Assembly (NCBI GenBank): GCA_964630635.1
Contig: CAZVVM010000011.1
Coordinates: 1 to 29,699 of the forward strand
Source of the DNA: Colimorpha_A sp964630635
GTDB taxonomy: Bacteria; Bacillota; Clostridia; Oscillospirales; CAG-272
Direction: 5' to 3'
DNA length: 29,699 bases
The position numbers and the translations under genes were made by a program. The first letter of the stretch is position 1. The number at the start of each line of letters is the position of its first letter. Below, one piece after another: positions 22,385 to 29,526 of the stretch. Below the pieces are notes generated by a model that worked only from the letters and a program-made list of their open reading frames with translations, had not been told where the DNA came from and searched no databases.

Positions 22385-22897
22385 TTACTTGTTCTTGAGA
22401 AGGTCGCGGATTTCTGCAAGAAGCTCTGCCTGCTGAAGAACGCTTGCGTCGAGGGCTGCCTGTTTAGCCGCAAGAGCGTCTGCCTCTGCCTTTGCCTTTG
22501 CCTCCGCTTCTGCCTTCTTTGCAGCTTCTTCAGCGAGCTTCTTCGCCTCAAGGCGTGCTCTGCCGCGAGCGATAACCGTGATAACGATGAAGATGCAAAG
22601 TGCGGTGATAAGGAAGTCGATTATCGTCTGGAGCCAGGTTCCCCAAAGGATCGCTACTTCGGGAGTCTCGATGGTTTTAACGCCAGCCTCATCGACAGTA
22701 TATACTGCCTTATGCAAAACCGTCTTAATGGAGTCAAGACTTCCTTGGTCCATAAAAAGACCCACGAACGGGTTGATTATGTAATTAACAAGACCTGTTA
22801 CGATCTTACCGAACGAGCCACCGATTACAACACCGACTGCCATGTCAATTACATTGCCTTTGGAAATAAACTTTTTGAATTCTTTAAAAAATTTCAT
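22385..22897 (-). CDS. mscL: large-conductance mechanosensitive channel MscL with extended C-terminal tail
   Basis: Pore that opens under membrane tension to release solutes during osmotic downshift. The 170 residues include the N-terminal amphipathic helix FFKEFKKFISKGN, TM1 VIDMAVGVVIGGSFGKIVTGLV, an extracellular loop and TM2 TIIDFLITALCIFIVITVIA. The C-terminal cytoplasmic part is longer than usual, with an Ala/Glu/Lys repeat (residues about 118-150) likely to form a coiled-coil, ending in LLAEIRDLLKNK. The start at 22897 follows GGAGGACAT; the TTG at 22912 overlaps that Shine-Dalgarno site and is rejected. Confidence 0.95.
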   Translation of the reverse strand: MKFFKEFKKFISKGNVIDMAVGVVIGGSFGKIVTGLVNYIINPFVGLFMDQGSLDSIKTVLHKAVYTVDEAGVKTIETPEVAILWGTWLQTIIDFLITALCIFIVITVIARGRARLEAKKLAEEAAKKAEAEAKAKAEADALAAKQAALDASVLQQAELLAEIRDLLKNK

Positions 22898-22935
22898 TTG
22901 AATGTCCTCCAAAAATTTTGTTTTACTATGGAATT

Positions 22936-22965
22936 ATTATATCTCAACCGTTACTGATTTGTCAA
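22936..22965 (-). promoter_or_regulatory. sigma-A promoter of mscL (and glcK)
   Basis: On the minus strand TTGACA (22960-22965), 18 bp, TATAAT (22936-22941). Confidence 0.8.
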
Positions 22966-22985
22966 TACAAAACGGCTCAAATACG

Positions 22986-23672
22986 TCATTTTTGACCTTT
23001 TTCGAGTTCAAGTACGTCGGTATGGAGAAACGCGTTTGCCGCGAGCGTGCTTGACATAGGAATAAATTTCTCGTATCCGCATTTTTTACAGAATATATGC
23101 ACGCAATCTCCCTTGAATTCGAAGTCGCATTCCGGCTCGCCGTCCTCACAGCCGCACTTTATGTCTCCGTCCTCACGAAGCTCTGCGAGCATAAAGCGCA
23201 CGACGTCCTCTATCTGTGCGTAATCAAGGCGGTATTCCTCGTCGACGTTATCCTCGCCGTCGACCGAATTCTTACCCTTCATAAACGCCTCAAGGTCGTC
23301 AAATCCCGCTTCTTCAAGCAGATCTATAAGGTGAAGATCCGCTTCCTTTGCGGCTTCAATTACCTTGTCCTTTTCGCCTATAAAGCAGGTATCAAGACCC
23401 GAATATGTGCAGTTAAGAGCAAGTATCTCGCGGTCAAAAAACGCGCCCGACGTTAATAGATAGCTATGCGGATTCGGGCAGAAGAGGCACGGAACGGTTA
23501 TACGGAGCTTATCGTCACCCGTATAGGTTATCTTAAGCTCCGAGCCGCCGCAGTCACATTTCAGCTTTATGAGGTCGCCAGAGAGCGTGAATATTCCGAC
23601 GATTCCGAATATAAACTTTCCGCAGGTCGGGCAACGGTATGCTATTGTCGTTTCTTTTGAGTTGAGTATCAT
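22986..23672 (-). CDS. Cys-rich putative zinc-binding protein, function unknown
   Basis: The 228-residue cytosolic protein has several Cys clusters: CPTCGK (14-17), CDCGG (about 39-41), CLFCPNPH (about 61-68), CGCEDGEPEC and CKKCG near the C-terminus. This spacing suggests two or three zinc ribbons flanking an acidic helical middle. It resembles uncharacterised zinc-ribbon proteins of Clostridia, but I cannot name the family. It starts 1 nt after the stop of the upstream membrane-protein gene, whose final codons form part of its GGAGAAT ribosome-binding site, so the pair is translationally coupled and perhaps functionally linked. Confidence 0.8.
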   Translation of the reverse strand: MILNSKETTIAYRCPTCGKFIFGIVGIFTLSGDLIKLKCDCGGSELKITYTGDDKLRITVPCLFCPNPHSYLLTSGAFFDREILALNCTYSGLDTCFIGEKDKVIEAAKEADLHLIDLLEEAGFDDLEAFMKGKNSVDGEDNVDEEYRLDYAQIEDVVRFMLAELREDGDIKCGCEDGEPECDFEFKGDCVHIFCKKCGYEKFIPMSSTLAANAFLHTDVLELEKGQK

Positions 23673-23673
23673 T

Positions 23674-24336
23674 TTATTCTCCGTATTTAAGTCCTGCCGT
23701 CGGCTTTTTACTCGTCGAGGGCTTGAATATTTCGCTTGCGCCGTCCTTGTCGTAGACTATGCAGCGTCCAATCTCGTTTTTTTCTTCATTCAGCGTATAA
23801 TATATGATGACTTGTGCGCCGTCAACACCATCTAAATCAACGTTTTCAAACGCAATTCTGTAATAACGGTACATAAGCGCTTTATCGGTTATATAGCAGT
23901 ATTCGGTATACCGCGCTGTTTCGGTCTTGTCCGTTTCGGTAATAAGTTCGAAAGAGAAGCTTCCGACGGGGCTTCCGTCCTTTTCATATTTTCGGTACTC
24001 TTGGCTCAACGTATTGTATCGCAGCATAAACTGAAGCTGACCGATCTCTTCGGTGTGATATATTCTTCCGATATAGAAAAGTCGGCTTAATTCGGGGTCA
24101 TTGTATTCGGCAAGACGGCTTACCGTCAGCGTGCCGTTTTCCTTTTGCTCGATGGCTGCTTCGGTCCAAAGATATTTTTTCATCTTCGAAGTACCGTCCT
24201 GAAGGCAGGCGCGCAAGGTAAGCCAGCCGAGCGAAACGATAAGTCCGACGGCAAGCGTTACTTTTATTATAAGTCCGAGCGTTTTAAGCGACTTCGGAGT
24301 TACGGAATCCTCAACGGGATCAAAGGGTTTCTTCAT
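23674..24336 (-). CDS. single-pass membrane protein of unknown function
   Basis: The 220 residues comprise a short N-terminal cytoplasmic segment, one hydrophobic helix at about 20-42, then an extracytoplasmic soluble domain rich in Tyr, Glu and Thr with alternating strand-like segments (QLQFMLRYNTL, SFSFELIT, AQVIIYYTL). No signal-peptidase site is evident. I recognise no family. The start at 24336 has AAGGATT 7 nt upstream. It is the first gene of a two-gene operon from the 24369 promoter. Confidence 0.75.
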   Translation of the reverse strand: MKKPFDPVEDSVTPKSLKTLGLIIKVTLAVGLIVSLGWLTLRACLQDGTSKMKKYLWTEAAIEQKENGTLTVSRLAEYNDPELSRLFYIGRIYHTEEIGQLQFMLRYNTLSQEYRKYEKDGSPVGSFSFELITETDKTETARYTEYCYITDKALMYRYYRIAFENVDLDGVDGAQVIIYYTLNEEKNEIGRCIVYDKDGASEIFKPSTSKKPTAGLKYGE

Positions 24337-24368
24337 TATTTTAATCCTTAAACGGTAATATTTATATT

Positions 24369-24397
24369 ATTGTAGCACAAATTACGGCTTCATTCAA
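24369..24397 (-). promoter_or_regulatory. promoter of the 24336/23672 operon
   Basis: On the minus strand TTGAAT (24392-24397), 17 bp, TACAAT (24369-24374). Confidence 0.7.
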
Positions 24398-24447
24398 GAT
24401 AAATATCGAGAAAATTCGGCTTTTTAACATAAAAAACCGTTTAGGAC

Positions 24448-24477
24448 TTGCAAAACGGTACATCTTTGTGTTAAAAT
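24448..24477 (+). promoter_or_regulatory. promoter of trpS
   Basis: TTGCAA (24448-24453), 18 bp, TAAAAT (24472-24477), about 30 bp upstream of the ATG; no T-box leader is possible in this space. Confidence 0.65.
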
Positions 24478-24506
24478 AGATTATTCCTATATAAGGAGGC
24501 AGAATT

Positions 24507-25520
24507 ATGGAAAACAATGAAGTAGTAAAAAAGAAAACAATATTTTCGGGAGTTCAGCCGAGCGGCAAGCTTACTATCGGCAACTATCTCGGTTCTATAA
24601 AGAATTGGAAAGAGTTTCAGGAGAATTACGACTGCATCTACTGCGTCGTTGACCTTCACGCGATAACCGTCCGTCAGGACCCCGCCGAGCTTCGACGACG
24701 TACCTACGAGACGCTCGCGCTTTATATCGCAAGCGGTCTTGATCCCGAGAAGAACACCCTTTTCGTACAGAGCCACGTTCCCGCTCACGCGGAGCTTTCG
24801 TGGGTGCTTAACTGCTACGCTATGCACGGCGAGCTTAACCGTATGACGCAGTTCAAGGACAAGAGCAAAAAGTACGCGTCGAACATAAACGCAGGGCTCT
24901 TTACCTACCCCGTTCTTATGGCGTCGGATATTCTTCTGTATCAGACGAATCTCGTTCCCGTCGGTATCGACCAGATGCAGCACATCGAGCTTACGCGCGA
25001 TATTGCGAACAGATTTAATCAGGTCTACGGCGATACGTTTGCTATCCCCGAGGGATTCATTCCGAAGGCGGGCGCGAAGGTAATGTCTCTTGCCGAGCCG
25101 GAAAAGAAGATGAGCAAGTCTGATGCTAACACGAATGCGTCGGTTTATATCCTCGACAGCAAGGACGATATTATAAGAAAATTCAAGCGCGCAGTTACCG
25201 ACTCCGATACAGTCGTTCGCCGCGCAGAGGGCAAGGACGGCATAAATAACCTTATGACTATCTACACCGCGTTCACAGGTAAGACCGACGCCGAGATCGA
25301 AAAGGAATTTGAAGGTCTCGGTTACGGACACTTCAAGCTCGCAGTCGGCGAAACGGTCGCAGAAGCGCTCGCTCCCGTTAAGACCGAGTTTGACCGTCTT
25401 ATGGGCGACAAGGCGTACCTCGAAGCCGTTATGAAGGACGGCTCCGCACACGCCGCTTATCTTGCGAGGAAAACACTTTCCAAGGTTTACCGCAAGGTCG
25501 GATTTACACAGCCGAAGTGA
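24507..25520 (+). CDS. trpS: tryptophanyl-tRNA synthetase
   Basis: Class I synthetase that charges tRNA-Trp. The 337 residues fit the bacterial family. The HIGH equivalent TIGN is at 23-26 within SGVQPSGKLTIGNYLG. The KMSKS loop is at 201-205. Further family stretches: CVVDLHAITVRQDP, ASDILLYQTNLVPVGIDQMQHIELTRDIA and FKRAVTDSD. AAGGAGG precedes the ATG. It is monocistronic, with a strong terminator directly after. Confidence 0.97.
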   Translation: MENNEVVKKKTIFSGVQPSGKLTIGNYLGSIKNWKEFQENYDCIYCVVDLHAITVRQDPAELRRRTYETLALYIASGLDPEKNTLFVQSHVPAHAELSWVLNCYAMHGELNRMTQFKDKSKKYASNINAGLFTYPVLMASDILLYQTNLVPVGIDQMQHIELTRDIANRFNQVYGDTFAIPEGFIPKAGAKVMSLAEPEKKMSKSDANTNASVYILDSKDDIIRKFKRAVTDSDTVVRRAEGKDGINNLMTIYTAFTGKTDAEIEKEFEGLGYGHFKLAVGETVAEALAPVKTEFDRLMGDKAYLEAVMKDGSAHAAYLARKTLSKVYRKVGFTQPK

Positions 25521-25523
25521 ACT

Positions 25524-25557
25524 AAAAGCAAGAACGGATTTCCGTTCTTGCTTTTTT
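25524..25557 (+). terminator. strong intrinsic terminator after trpS
   Basis: A 15-bp perfect stem (25524-25538 with 25541-25555; core GCAAGAACGGA/TCCGTTCTTGC) with a 2-nt centre and a TTTTTT tail. Confidence 0.93.
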
Positions 25558-25579
25558 CTGAAAATAATTAGATAGAATG

Positions 25580-25628
25580 TTGATTATTATCGAAAAATAT
25601 GATATGCTTGTGTTAGGTTATAACACAA
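25580..25628 (+). promoter_or_regulatory. promoter and palindrome of the restriction-modification operon
   Basis: TTGATT (25580-25585), 17 bp, TATGCT (25603-25608). Overlapping the expected start site is TTGTGTTA-GGTTA-TAACACAA (25608-25628), a perfect 8-bp inverted repeat, which could be an operator. No controller gene is present, so autoregulation by the methyltransferase is one option. Confidence 0.55.
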
Positions 25629-25662
25629 AAATACGCTATGGTTTTTCGCAATAGGTAATATT

Positions 25663-26754
25663 ATGAAAATATTTTCATTTTTCTCTGGGAGTGGATTTCT
25701 TGACCTCGGATTTGAAATGTCGGGAGTTACTATCGACCTTGTAAATGAGTTTTCACCCGCTTTTATCGGCGCATACAAGTATTCACGTGAAAAAATGGGG
25801 CTTGCTAAACCTATACACGGTTATAGCAATACCGACATTAATAATTATTTAGGTGCATTGTCGGCAGAGTTGAGCGAGCAAGTCGCACAATCCAGAGCAG
25901 ATGGGTCACTCGTTGGTTTCATTGGTGGACCGCCTTGCCCCGATTTCTCTGTTGCAGGCAAACAAAAAGGCAGACACGGAGACAACGGAAAATTATCCTT
26001 GACTTATATTAAGTTGATTATTGAACAACAGCCGGATTTTTTCCTTTTTGAAAATGTCAAGGGTTTGTGGAGAACTGCAAAACATAGGGCGTATTATGAG
26101 GAATTAAAGTCAATGTTATCGCCTTATTACTCTATGACCGAAAGATTGACAAACTCGTTAGAGTTTGGCGCGCCACAGGATCGTGACAGAATTTTACTGT
26201 TTGGTGTTCACAAGAACCTCGGCAAGGACGCAAGTAGTTTTGATTGGTTTAGATATATAAAATATTCTTTATCCGATGTAAAAGGTCTCCCTTGGCCTAC
26301 TACTGAACAATTTATGATTGACAGTCAAAAACCCTGCCCAACCGATATTCCGATTGAACTCACTGCTCAATACTGGTTTGATAAAAACGACGTTGAGCAT
26401 CATCCAAATGGTTCCGAGAATTTCATCCCCAGAAACGGTATAACAAAAATGCTGACCGTTGATGAGGGTGATGATTCAAAAAAATCTTATAAACGTATTC
26501 ACCGTTGGAGATATTCGCCTACGGTGTGTTATGGCAATAACGAGGTACACCTGCATCCGTATAAAGCACGCAGATTAACAGTTGCAGAAGCACTTGCTTT
26601 ACAATCCCTACCAAAAGAATTTGCACTCCCCCCGGAAATGTCCTTAACCGATAAGTTTAAGACAACAGGCAATGGTGTGCCGTTCTTATTGGCGGAAGGA
26701 ATTGCAAAAACAATTAAGGACTTTTTAGGTGGTGAAAACGAATGCCCAAATTAA
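25663..26754 (+). CDS. type II DNA (cytosine-5-)-methyltransferase
   Basis: Transfers a methyl group from S-adenosylmethionine to C5 of cytosine, protecting host sites. The 363 residues include motif I FFSGSGFLDLGFE (from residue 6), motif IV GGPPCPDFS with catalytic Cys92, motif VI ENVKGL, motif VIII QDRDRILLFG, a target-recognition region (about 205-305), motif IX RRLTVAEALALQSLP and motif X TGNGVP. All catalytic motifs are intact. Local composition is clearly more AT-rich than neighbours, with codons such as TTA and AAA frequent. The 3' end overlaps the endonuclease by 13 nt, so the two form an operon. Recognition sequence cannot be read from the protein. Confidence 0.95.
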   Translation: MKIFSFFSGSGFLDLGFEMSGVTIDLVNEFSPAFIGAYKYSREKMGLAKPIHGYSNTDINNYLGALSAELSEQVAQSRADGSLVGFIGGPPCPDFSVAGKQKGRHGDNGKLSLTYIKLIIEQQPDFFLFENVKGLWRTAKHRAYYEELKSMLSPYYSMTERLTNSLEFGAPQDRDRILLFGVHKNLGKDASSFDWFRYIKYSLSDVKGLPWPTTEQFMIDSQKPCPTDIPIELTAQYWFDKNDVEHHPNGSENFIPRNGITKMLTVDEGDDSKKSYKRIHRWRYSPTVCYGNNEVHLHPYKARRLTVAEALALQSLPKEFALPPEMSLTDKFKTTGNGVPFLLAEGIAKTIKDFLGGENECPN

Positions 26755-27827
26755 CTGCATATAATCTTGTTAGAGCAATAAGTCAGTTGCCTAAAAATGT
26801 AAATTACAATTATATCAATCCAAAAACTAAGGGATTGATACGTATTGATAATGTTTTGTTACCCGCCGGCCCTATACAAATTCGCCGTTGGAATCCCTCA
26901 AAAAGACAAACCTATCAGTCGGCAAAAGTAGAGAGCATTTCATCCGAAATGATATGGCGAGTTGCAAATGCTATCAGCGTTGGCGACCCGATAAACCTTG
27001 ATCGTATTTTGGGCGGTTCATATAACACTCGTTCGGTTTTGGAATCTCTTATTGCTTTAACGCCAGAATTTTTCTATTGTTATCCCGGTAGAATAAAGGA
27101 CATTGACGGTCATTCTTCCATAGAACACGGACACAAGCACCTTGTATGGTTGCCTGATGAACCACACAATGCTGGCGTTCTCACAGAGAAAAAGATGGAA
27201 AATATGGCAATATCAGAAATCCCTTTACAATCTGTCACATATGACAATCTAATATTACCCGAAAATATGGTTGTCGGTGGCGATATGAATATCGAGGTAA
27301 TTCGTCGACATACCCAAATACAAATTGCTTTGTATCTTATTGGTTTGCAGTTAGGTTACAGAACCTGGATTGCTCAAAATGATAAAGGCATCGTTTATAA
27401 GGACAAACCTCTCATTGAACAACAGGGCATTATCCCTGTACTCGGAAACGAAAATATTATTTCTGCATTTCCCGGTGCTGAAGTATCAGCAAAATTTATA
27501 GATTGTATCTGGTTTCAAAATGGTAAGTTTATGCCGGCAGTTATGGAAGTAGAGCATACCACAGGCATTACCTCCGGACTAACCCGAATGAAAGGTCTAC
27601 AAGATACTATGCCGTCTTTCAAAACCAGATATGTTATTGTTGCGCCGGATGATGACAGAGAAAAAGTGGTCGAAGAAGCTAACCGACCCCAATTCAAAAG
27701 CTTGGATACACGTTTTTTCCCATATTCAGCAGTTGAAGAATTATATTATATTTGCACTCATAGAAATCTTCACGGCGTAGAACCTGAATTTTTAGATTGC
27801 TATATGGAACGAGTTTGTATAAATTAG
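26742..27827 (+). CDS. putative type II restriction endonuclease
   Basis: The 361 residues are encoded directly after and overlapping the C5 methyltransferase, so it is almost certainly the cognate nuclease. The C-terminal half contains a PD-(D/E)xK-like site: Asp254 in FIDCIWF, then 14 residues, then Glu269 and Glu271 in VMEVEHTTGI, an ExE variant, followed by TSGLTRMKGL. EVEHTT is recurrent in restriction-like nucleases. The N-terminal half (about 1-150) probably recognises DNA. Its ribosome-binding site GGTGG lies inside the methyltransferase gene. It is AT-rich like its partner. Family and cut site are not identified. Confidence 0.8.
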   Translation: MPKLTAYNLVRAISQLPKNVNYNYINPKTKGLIRIDNVLLPAGPIQIRRWNPSKRQTYQSAKVESISSEMIWRVANAISVGDPINLDRILGGSYNTRSVLESLIALTPEFFYCYPGRIKDIDGHSSIEHGHKHLVWLPDEPHNAGVLTEKKMENMAISEIPLQSVTYDNLILPENMVVGGDMNIEVIRRHTQIQIALYLIGLQLGYRTWIAQNDKGIVYKDKPLIEQQGIIPVLGNENIISAFPGAEVSAKFIDCIWFQNGKFMPAVMEVEHTTGITSGLTRMKGLQDTMPSFKTRYVIVAPDDDREKVVEEANRPQFKSLDTRFFPYSAVEELYYICTHRNLHGVEPEFLDCYMERVCIN

Positions 27828-27867
27828 AAATCATACAAACTTTCTTCGCTAAATAATCTGTTCCCGC

Positions 27868-27926
27868 AAAAAAGCGACCGAAGCGGAAACTGCTTTCAGC
27901 AGTTTTCGTCTCGGGTGCTTTTTTAT
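27868..27926. terminator. terminator between the R-M operon and the LRR lipoprotein
   Basis: A long imperfect hairpin: AAAAAAGC outer, CGA/TCG, then GAAACTGCT/AGCAGTTTTC around TTC, ending GCTTTTTT. T/A runs on both sides suit both directions. Confidence 0.8.
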
Positions 27927-27930
27927 AATT

Positions 27931-28728
27931 TTAGTTTATCCGCTGTTTGGAATATACGTTATACGTTACACCGTTCACCTCGACACCTGTCTTTTTATAC
28001 GTCATTGATGTCAAAGCTTCCCCGACGGTTTCTATATCAGAACGAACGTATACTGTGTTTGCGTATTTTACAAGATAACCGCAGGATTCCGTTTCGGTCA
28101 GATTTTGCGCGATTTCAGCAGAATCAATATATACGGTGGTGAGCTTCTCGCACCCTAAAAACGCATTGTTATTAATATCTGTTACGCTCTCGGGAATGCT
28201 GATGGATTCAAGATTTTGGCAATCCTGAAAAGAATCATATCCAACACAAGTTACTCCTTCAGGAATTACAGCGCTTGTAATACTTAAGCATCTGATAAAC
28301 ACGCCCGAGTCAATACTCGTAATTTTATCAGGCAAATCGATATTCTCAAGACTTTCGCAAAACATAAAGGTATATCCACCCAGTGACGTAACGCTGTCGG
28401 GAATACTGATACTGACAAGCTTCGTGCAACCGTAAAAGACACCGTTGCCAAGTGAAGTGACTCCGTCTTCAATTACCACCTCTGTGATATCTCTGCCCCA
28501 CGCTTGCACATCGGGTATACACTTATGACCGTCATAATGATCTGCCATAGCACCGTTTCCGCTTACGGTGAGCTTTGTGCCTTCGAGCACCCACGTGCAG
28601 TCGCCCGTTGTTCCCGTAGCATAAACCGGTTCTTTTGAGGGCGGATCAACGGGTTCTTTTTTCTTAACATTACAGCCGACAGTCATAATGACCGAGAACA
28701 ATAACAATACCGATATCAGTCGTTTCAT
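27931..28728 (-). CDS. BspA-like leucine-rich-repeat lipoprotein
   Basis: The 265 residues begin with a lipoprotein signal (LISVLLLFSVIMTVGC, Cys19), then a Pro/Lys linker and at least five LRR_5 (Treponema pallidum/BspA-type) repeats with the pattern LxxIxIPxSVTxIxxxAFxxCxxL, for example KLVSISIPDSVTSLGGYTF. A short C-terminal cap of about 50 residues follows. Such proteins are surface-exposed and often mediate adhesion. The start at 28728 is fixed by GGAGG 7-8 nt upstream and by the signal peptide; the longer reading to 28800 adds no useful sequence. It is monocistronic, with a promoter at 28828-28856 and a hairpin (28755-28772) in its leader. Confidence 0.92.
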   Translation of the reverse strand: MKRLISVLLLFSVIMTVGCNVKKKEPVDPPSKEPVYATGTTGDCTWVLEGTKLTVSGNGAMADHYDGHKCIPDVQAWGRDITEVVIEDGVTSLGNGVFYGCTKLVSISIPDSVTSLGGYTFMFCESLENIDLPDKITSIDSGVFIRCLSITSAVIPEGVTCVGYDSFQDCQNLESISIPESVTDINNNAFLGCEKLTTVYIDSAEIAQNLTETESCGYLVKYANTVYVRSDIETVGEALTSMTYKKTGVEVNGVTYNVYSKQRIN

Positions 28729-28827
28729 CCGTTTACCTCCAATAAACAAAAATACGCCGGCGTGAGCCGACGCACAATAACCGCACAGCTCAACTGCCAT
28801 ACAAGGTTAGTTCCATTTGTCATTTAT

Positions 28828-28856
28828 ATTGTAGCATATAATACAAGGTATGTCAA
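28828..28856 (-). promoter_or_regulatory. sigma-A promoter of the LRR lipoprotein
   Basis: On the minus strand TTGACA (28851-28856), 17 bp, TACAAT (28828-28833). The leader is about 95 nt. Confidence 0.8.
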
Positions 28857-28868
28857 TAGCGGGATTTG

Positions 28869-28900
28869 CTCTTCGCCTTCCCCTTGGGGAAGGGCAAGAG
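28869..28900. repeat. palindromic element (CTTCCCC/GGGGAAG type)
   Basis: CTCTT-CGC-CTTCCCC-TT-GGGGAAG-GGC-AAGAG forms a near-perfect 32-bp palindrome. This motif is reminiscent of dispersed repeats seen in gut Clostridia. It does not encode protein. Confidence 0.7.
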
Positions 28901-28901
28901 G

Positions 28902-28923
28902 ACGCGGCGAATCTTCGTCGCGT
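28902..28923. repeat. 22-bp palindrome ACGCGGCGAA-TC-TTCGTCGCGT
   Basis: Ten-base arms with one mismatch around TC; directly adjacent to the previous palindrome and just before the GTAGGGGC units. Confidence 0.65.
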
Positions 28924-28928
28924 TGTTA

Positions 28929-29007
28929 GTAGGGGCTGGCGCCTCGACAGCCCGAAAAAAACGGGGTTACTTTGCTTTCAAAACGGGCGACCAATGGTCG
29001 CCCCTAC
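28929..29007. repeat. GTAGGGGC palindromic repeat, unit 1
   Basis: Begins GTAGGGGC and ends GCCCCTAC (terminal inverted repeats). It has an inner palindrome at each end (the right one CGGGCGACC-AA-TGGTCGCCC) and a roughly 30-bp AT-rich spacer containing GTTACTTT and CTTT. Confidence 0.8.
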
Positions 29008-29028
29008 AAGAGAAATTCAAACATCCTC

Positions 29029-29106
29029 GTAGGGGCGAGCATTGCTCGCCCGCACAAAAACGATGTTACTTTCCTTTTGAACGGCGGGAGCAAGCCCCCG
29101 CCCTAC
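29029..29106. repeat. GTAGGGGC palindromic repeat, unit 2
   Basis: Begins GTAGGGGCGAGCATTGCTCG and ends CCGCCCTAC. The spacer again contains AAAAACG, GTTACTTT and CCTTTT, so it is a diverged copy of unit 1; unit starts are 100 bp apart. The two are separated by 21 bp of unrelated sequence. No transposase is present; it resembles a REP/MITE-type non-autonomous element. Confidence 0.8.
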
Positions 29107-29130
29107 GGCGCAACGTTCTCGGCGCACCGC

Positions 29131-29160
29131 AATAAAAAAGCGCCCTCACGAGCGCTTCTT
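29131..29160 (-). terminator. intrinsic terminator of the typA-DUF2809 operon
   Basis: AAGCGCTC and GGGCGCTT (29139-29157) form the stem with a run of T on the minus strand. The DUF2809 stop codon lies in the hairpin. Confidence 0.85.
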
Positions 29161-29526
29161 TATTATTAATTCAGTTATATAGGTAATTCCGCAACCTACT
29201 GCGTAGCAGATTATATCAATGAACGAAAAGGACGTTCCGACCATAATTGCTACTATCGAATCGTGCGGAATTCCGAGCAGGTCAACGATTTTTGCAAGCT
29301 GGAGAAGCTCTACCACGAGCGCGAAGATGAAAACGTAAAGCGGCAGGAGCTTTATTCCCGTCGGCTTGAATATTCTGACAAGACAGTATATCAATATAAC
29401 GATGAGTGCGTCGCCGACGTACGGACGGACAAATGCGTCACGGACGAATGCGCCTATCAATATTTCAATACACAGTAGCGCAAGAAACGCTATCAGGTAC
29501 GCTACGCGCAGCTTTTTGTGCTTCAT
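29146..29526 (-). CDS. DUF2809 family membrane protein
   Basis: The 126 residues form about four membrane helices, with the conserved-looking FVRPYVGDALIVILIYCLVR and GTSFSFIDIICYAVG stretches typical of DUF2809 (VanZ-like small membrane proteins). Biochemical function is unknown. The ATG overlaps the typA stop in TAATG, so translation is coupled to typA; no strong ribosome-binding site is visible, which fits re-initiation. The gene's stop lies inside the terminator. Confidence 0.82.
   Translation of the reverse strand: MKHKKLRVAYLIAFLALLCIEILIGAFVRDAFVRPYVGDALIVILIYCLVRIFKPTGIKLLPLYVFIFALVVELLQLAKIVDLLGIPHDSIVAIMVGTSFSFIDIICYAVGCGITYITELIIKKRS

Noticed and set aside
21418..22551. ROK protein with a long Arg/Gln-rich N-terminus (377 residues)
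   Set aside because: The extra segment is an out-of-frame reading of the mscL tail repeats; the true start at 22368 has a good ribosome-binding site.
24471..25451. 326-residue minus-strand ORF
   Set aside because: Antisense shadow of trpS, which has TIGN and KMSKS motifs.
28929..29106. CRISPR array
   Set aside because: Only two diverged units about 100 bp apart with internal palindromes and similar, not unique, spacers; no cas genes.
28850..29169. Three overlapping small plus-strand ORFs of 60-89 residues
   Set aside because: They translate the palindromic GTAGGGGC repeats in different frames; sequences of this kind are a known source of spurious small proteins.
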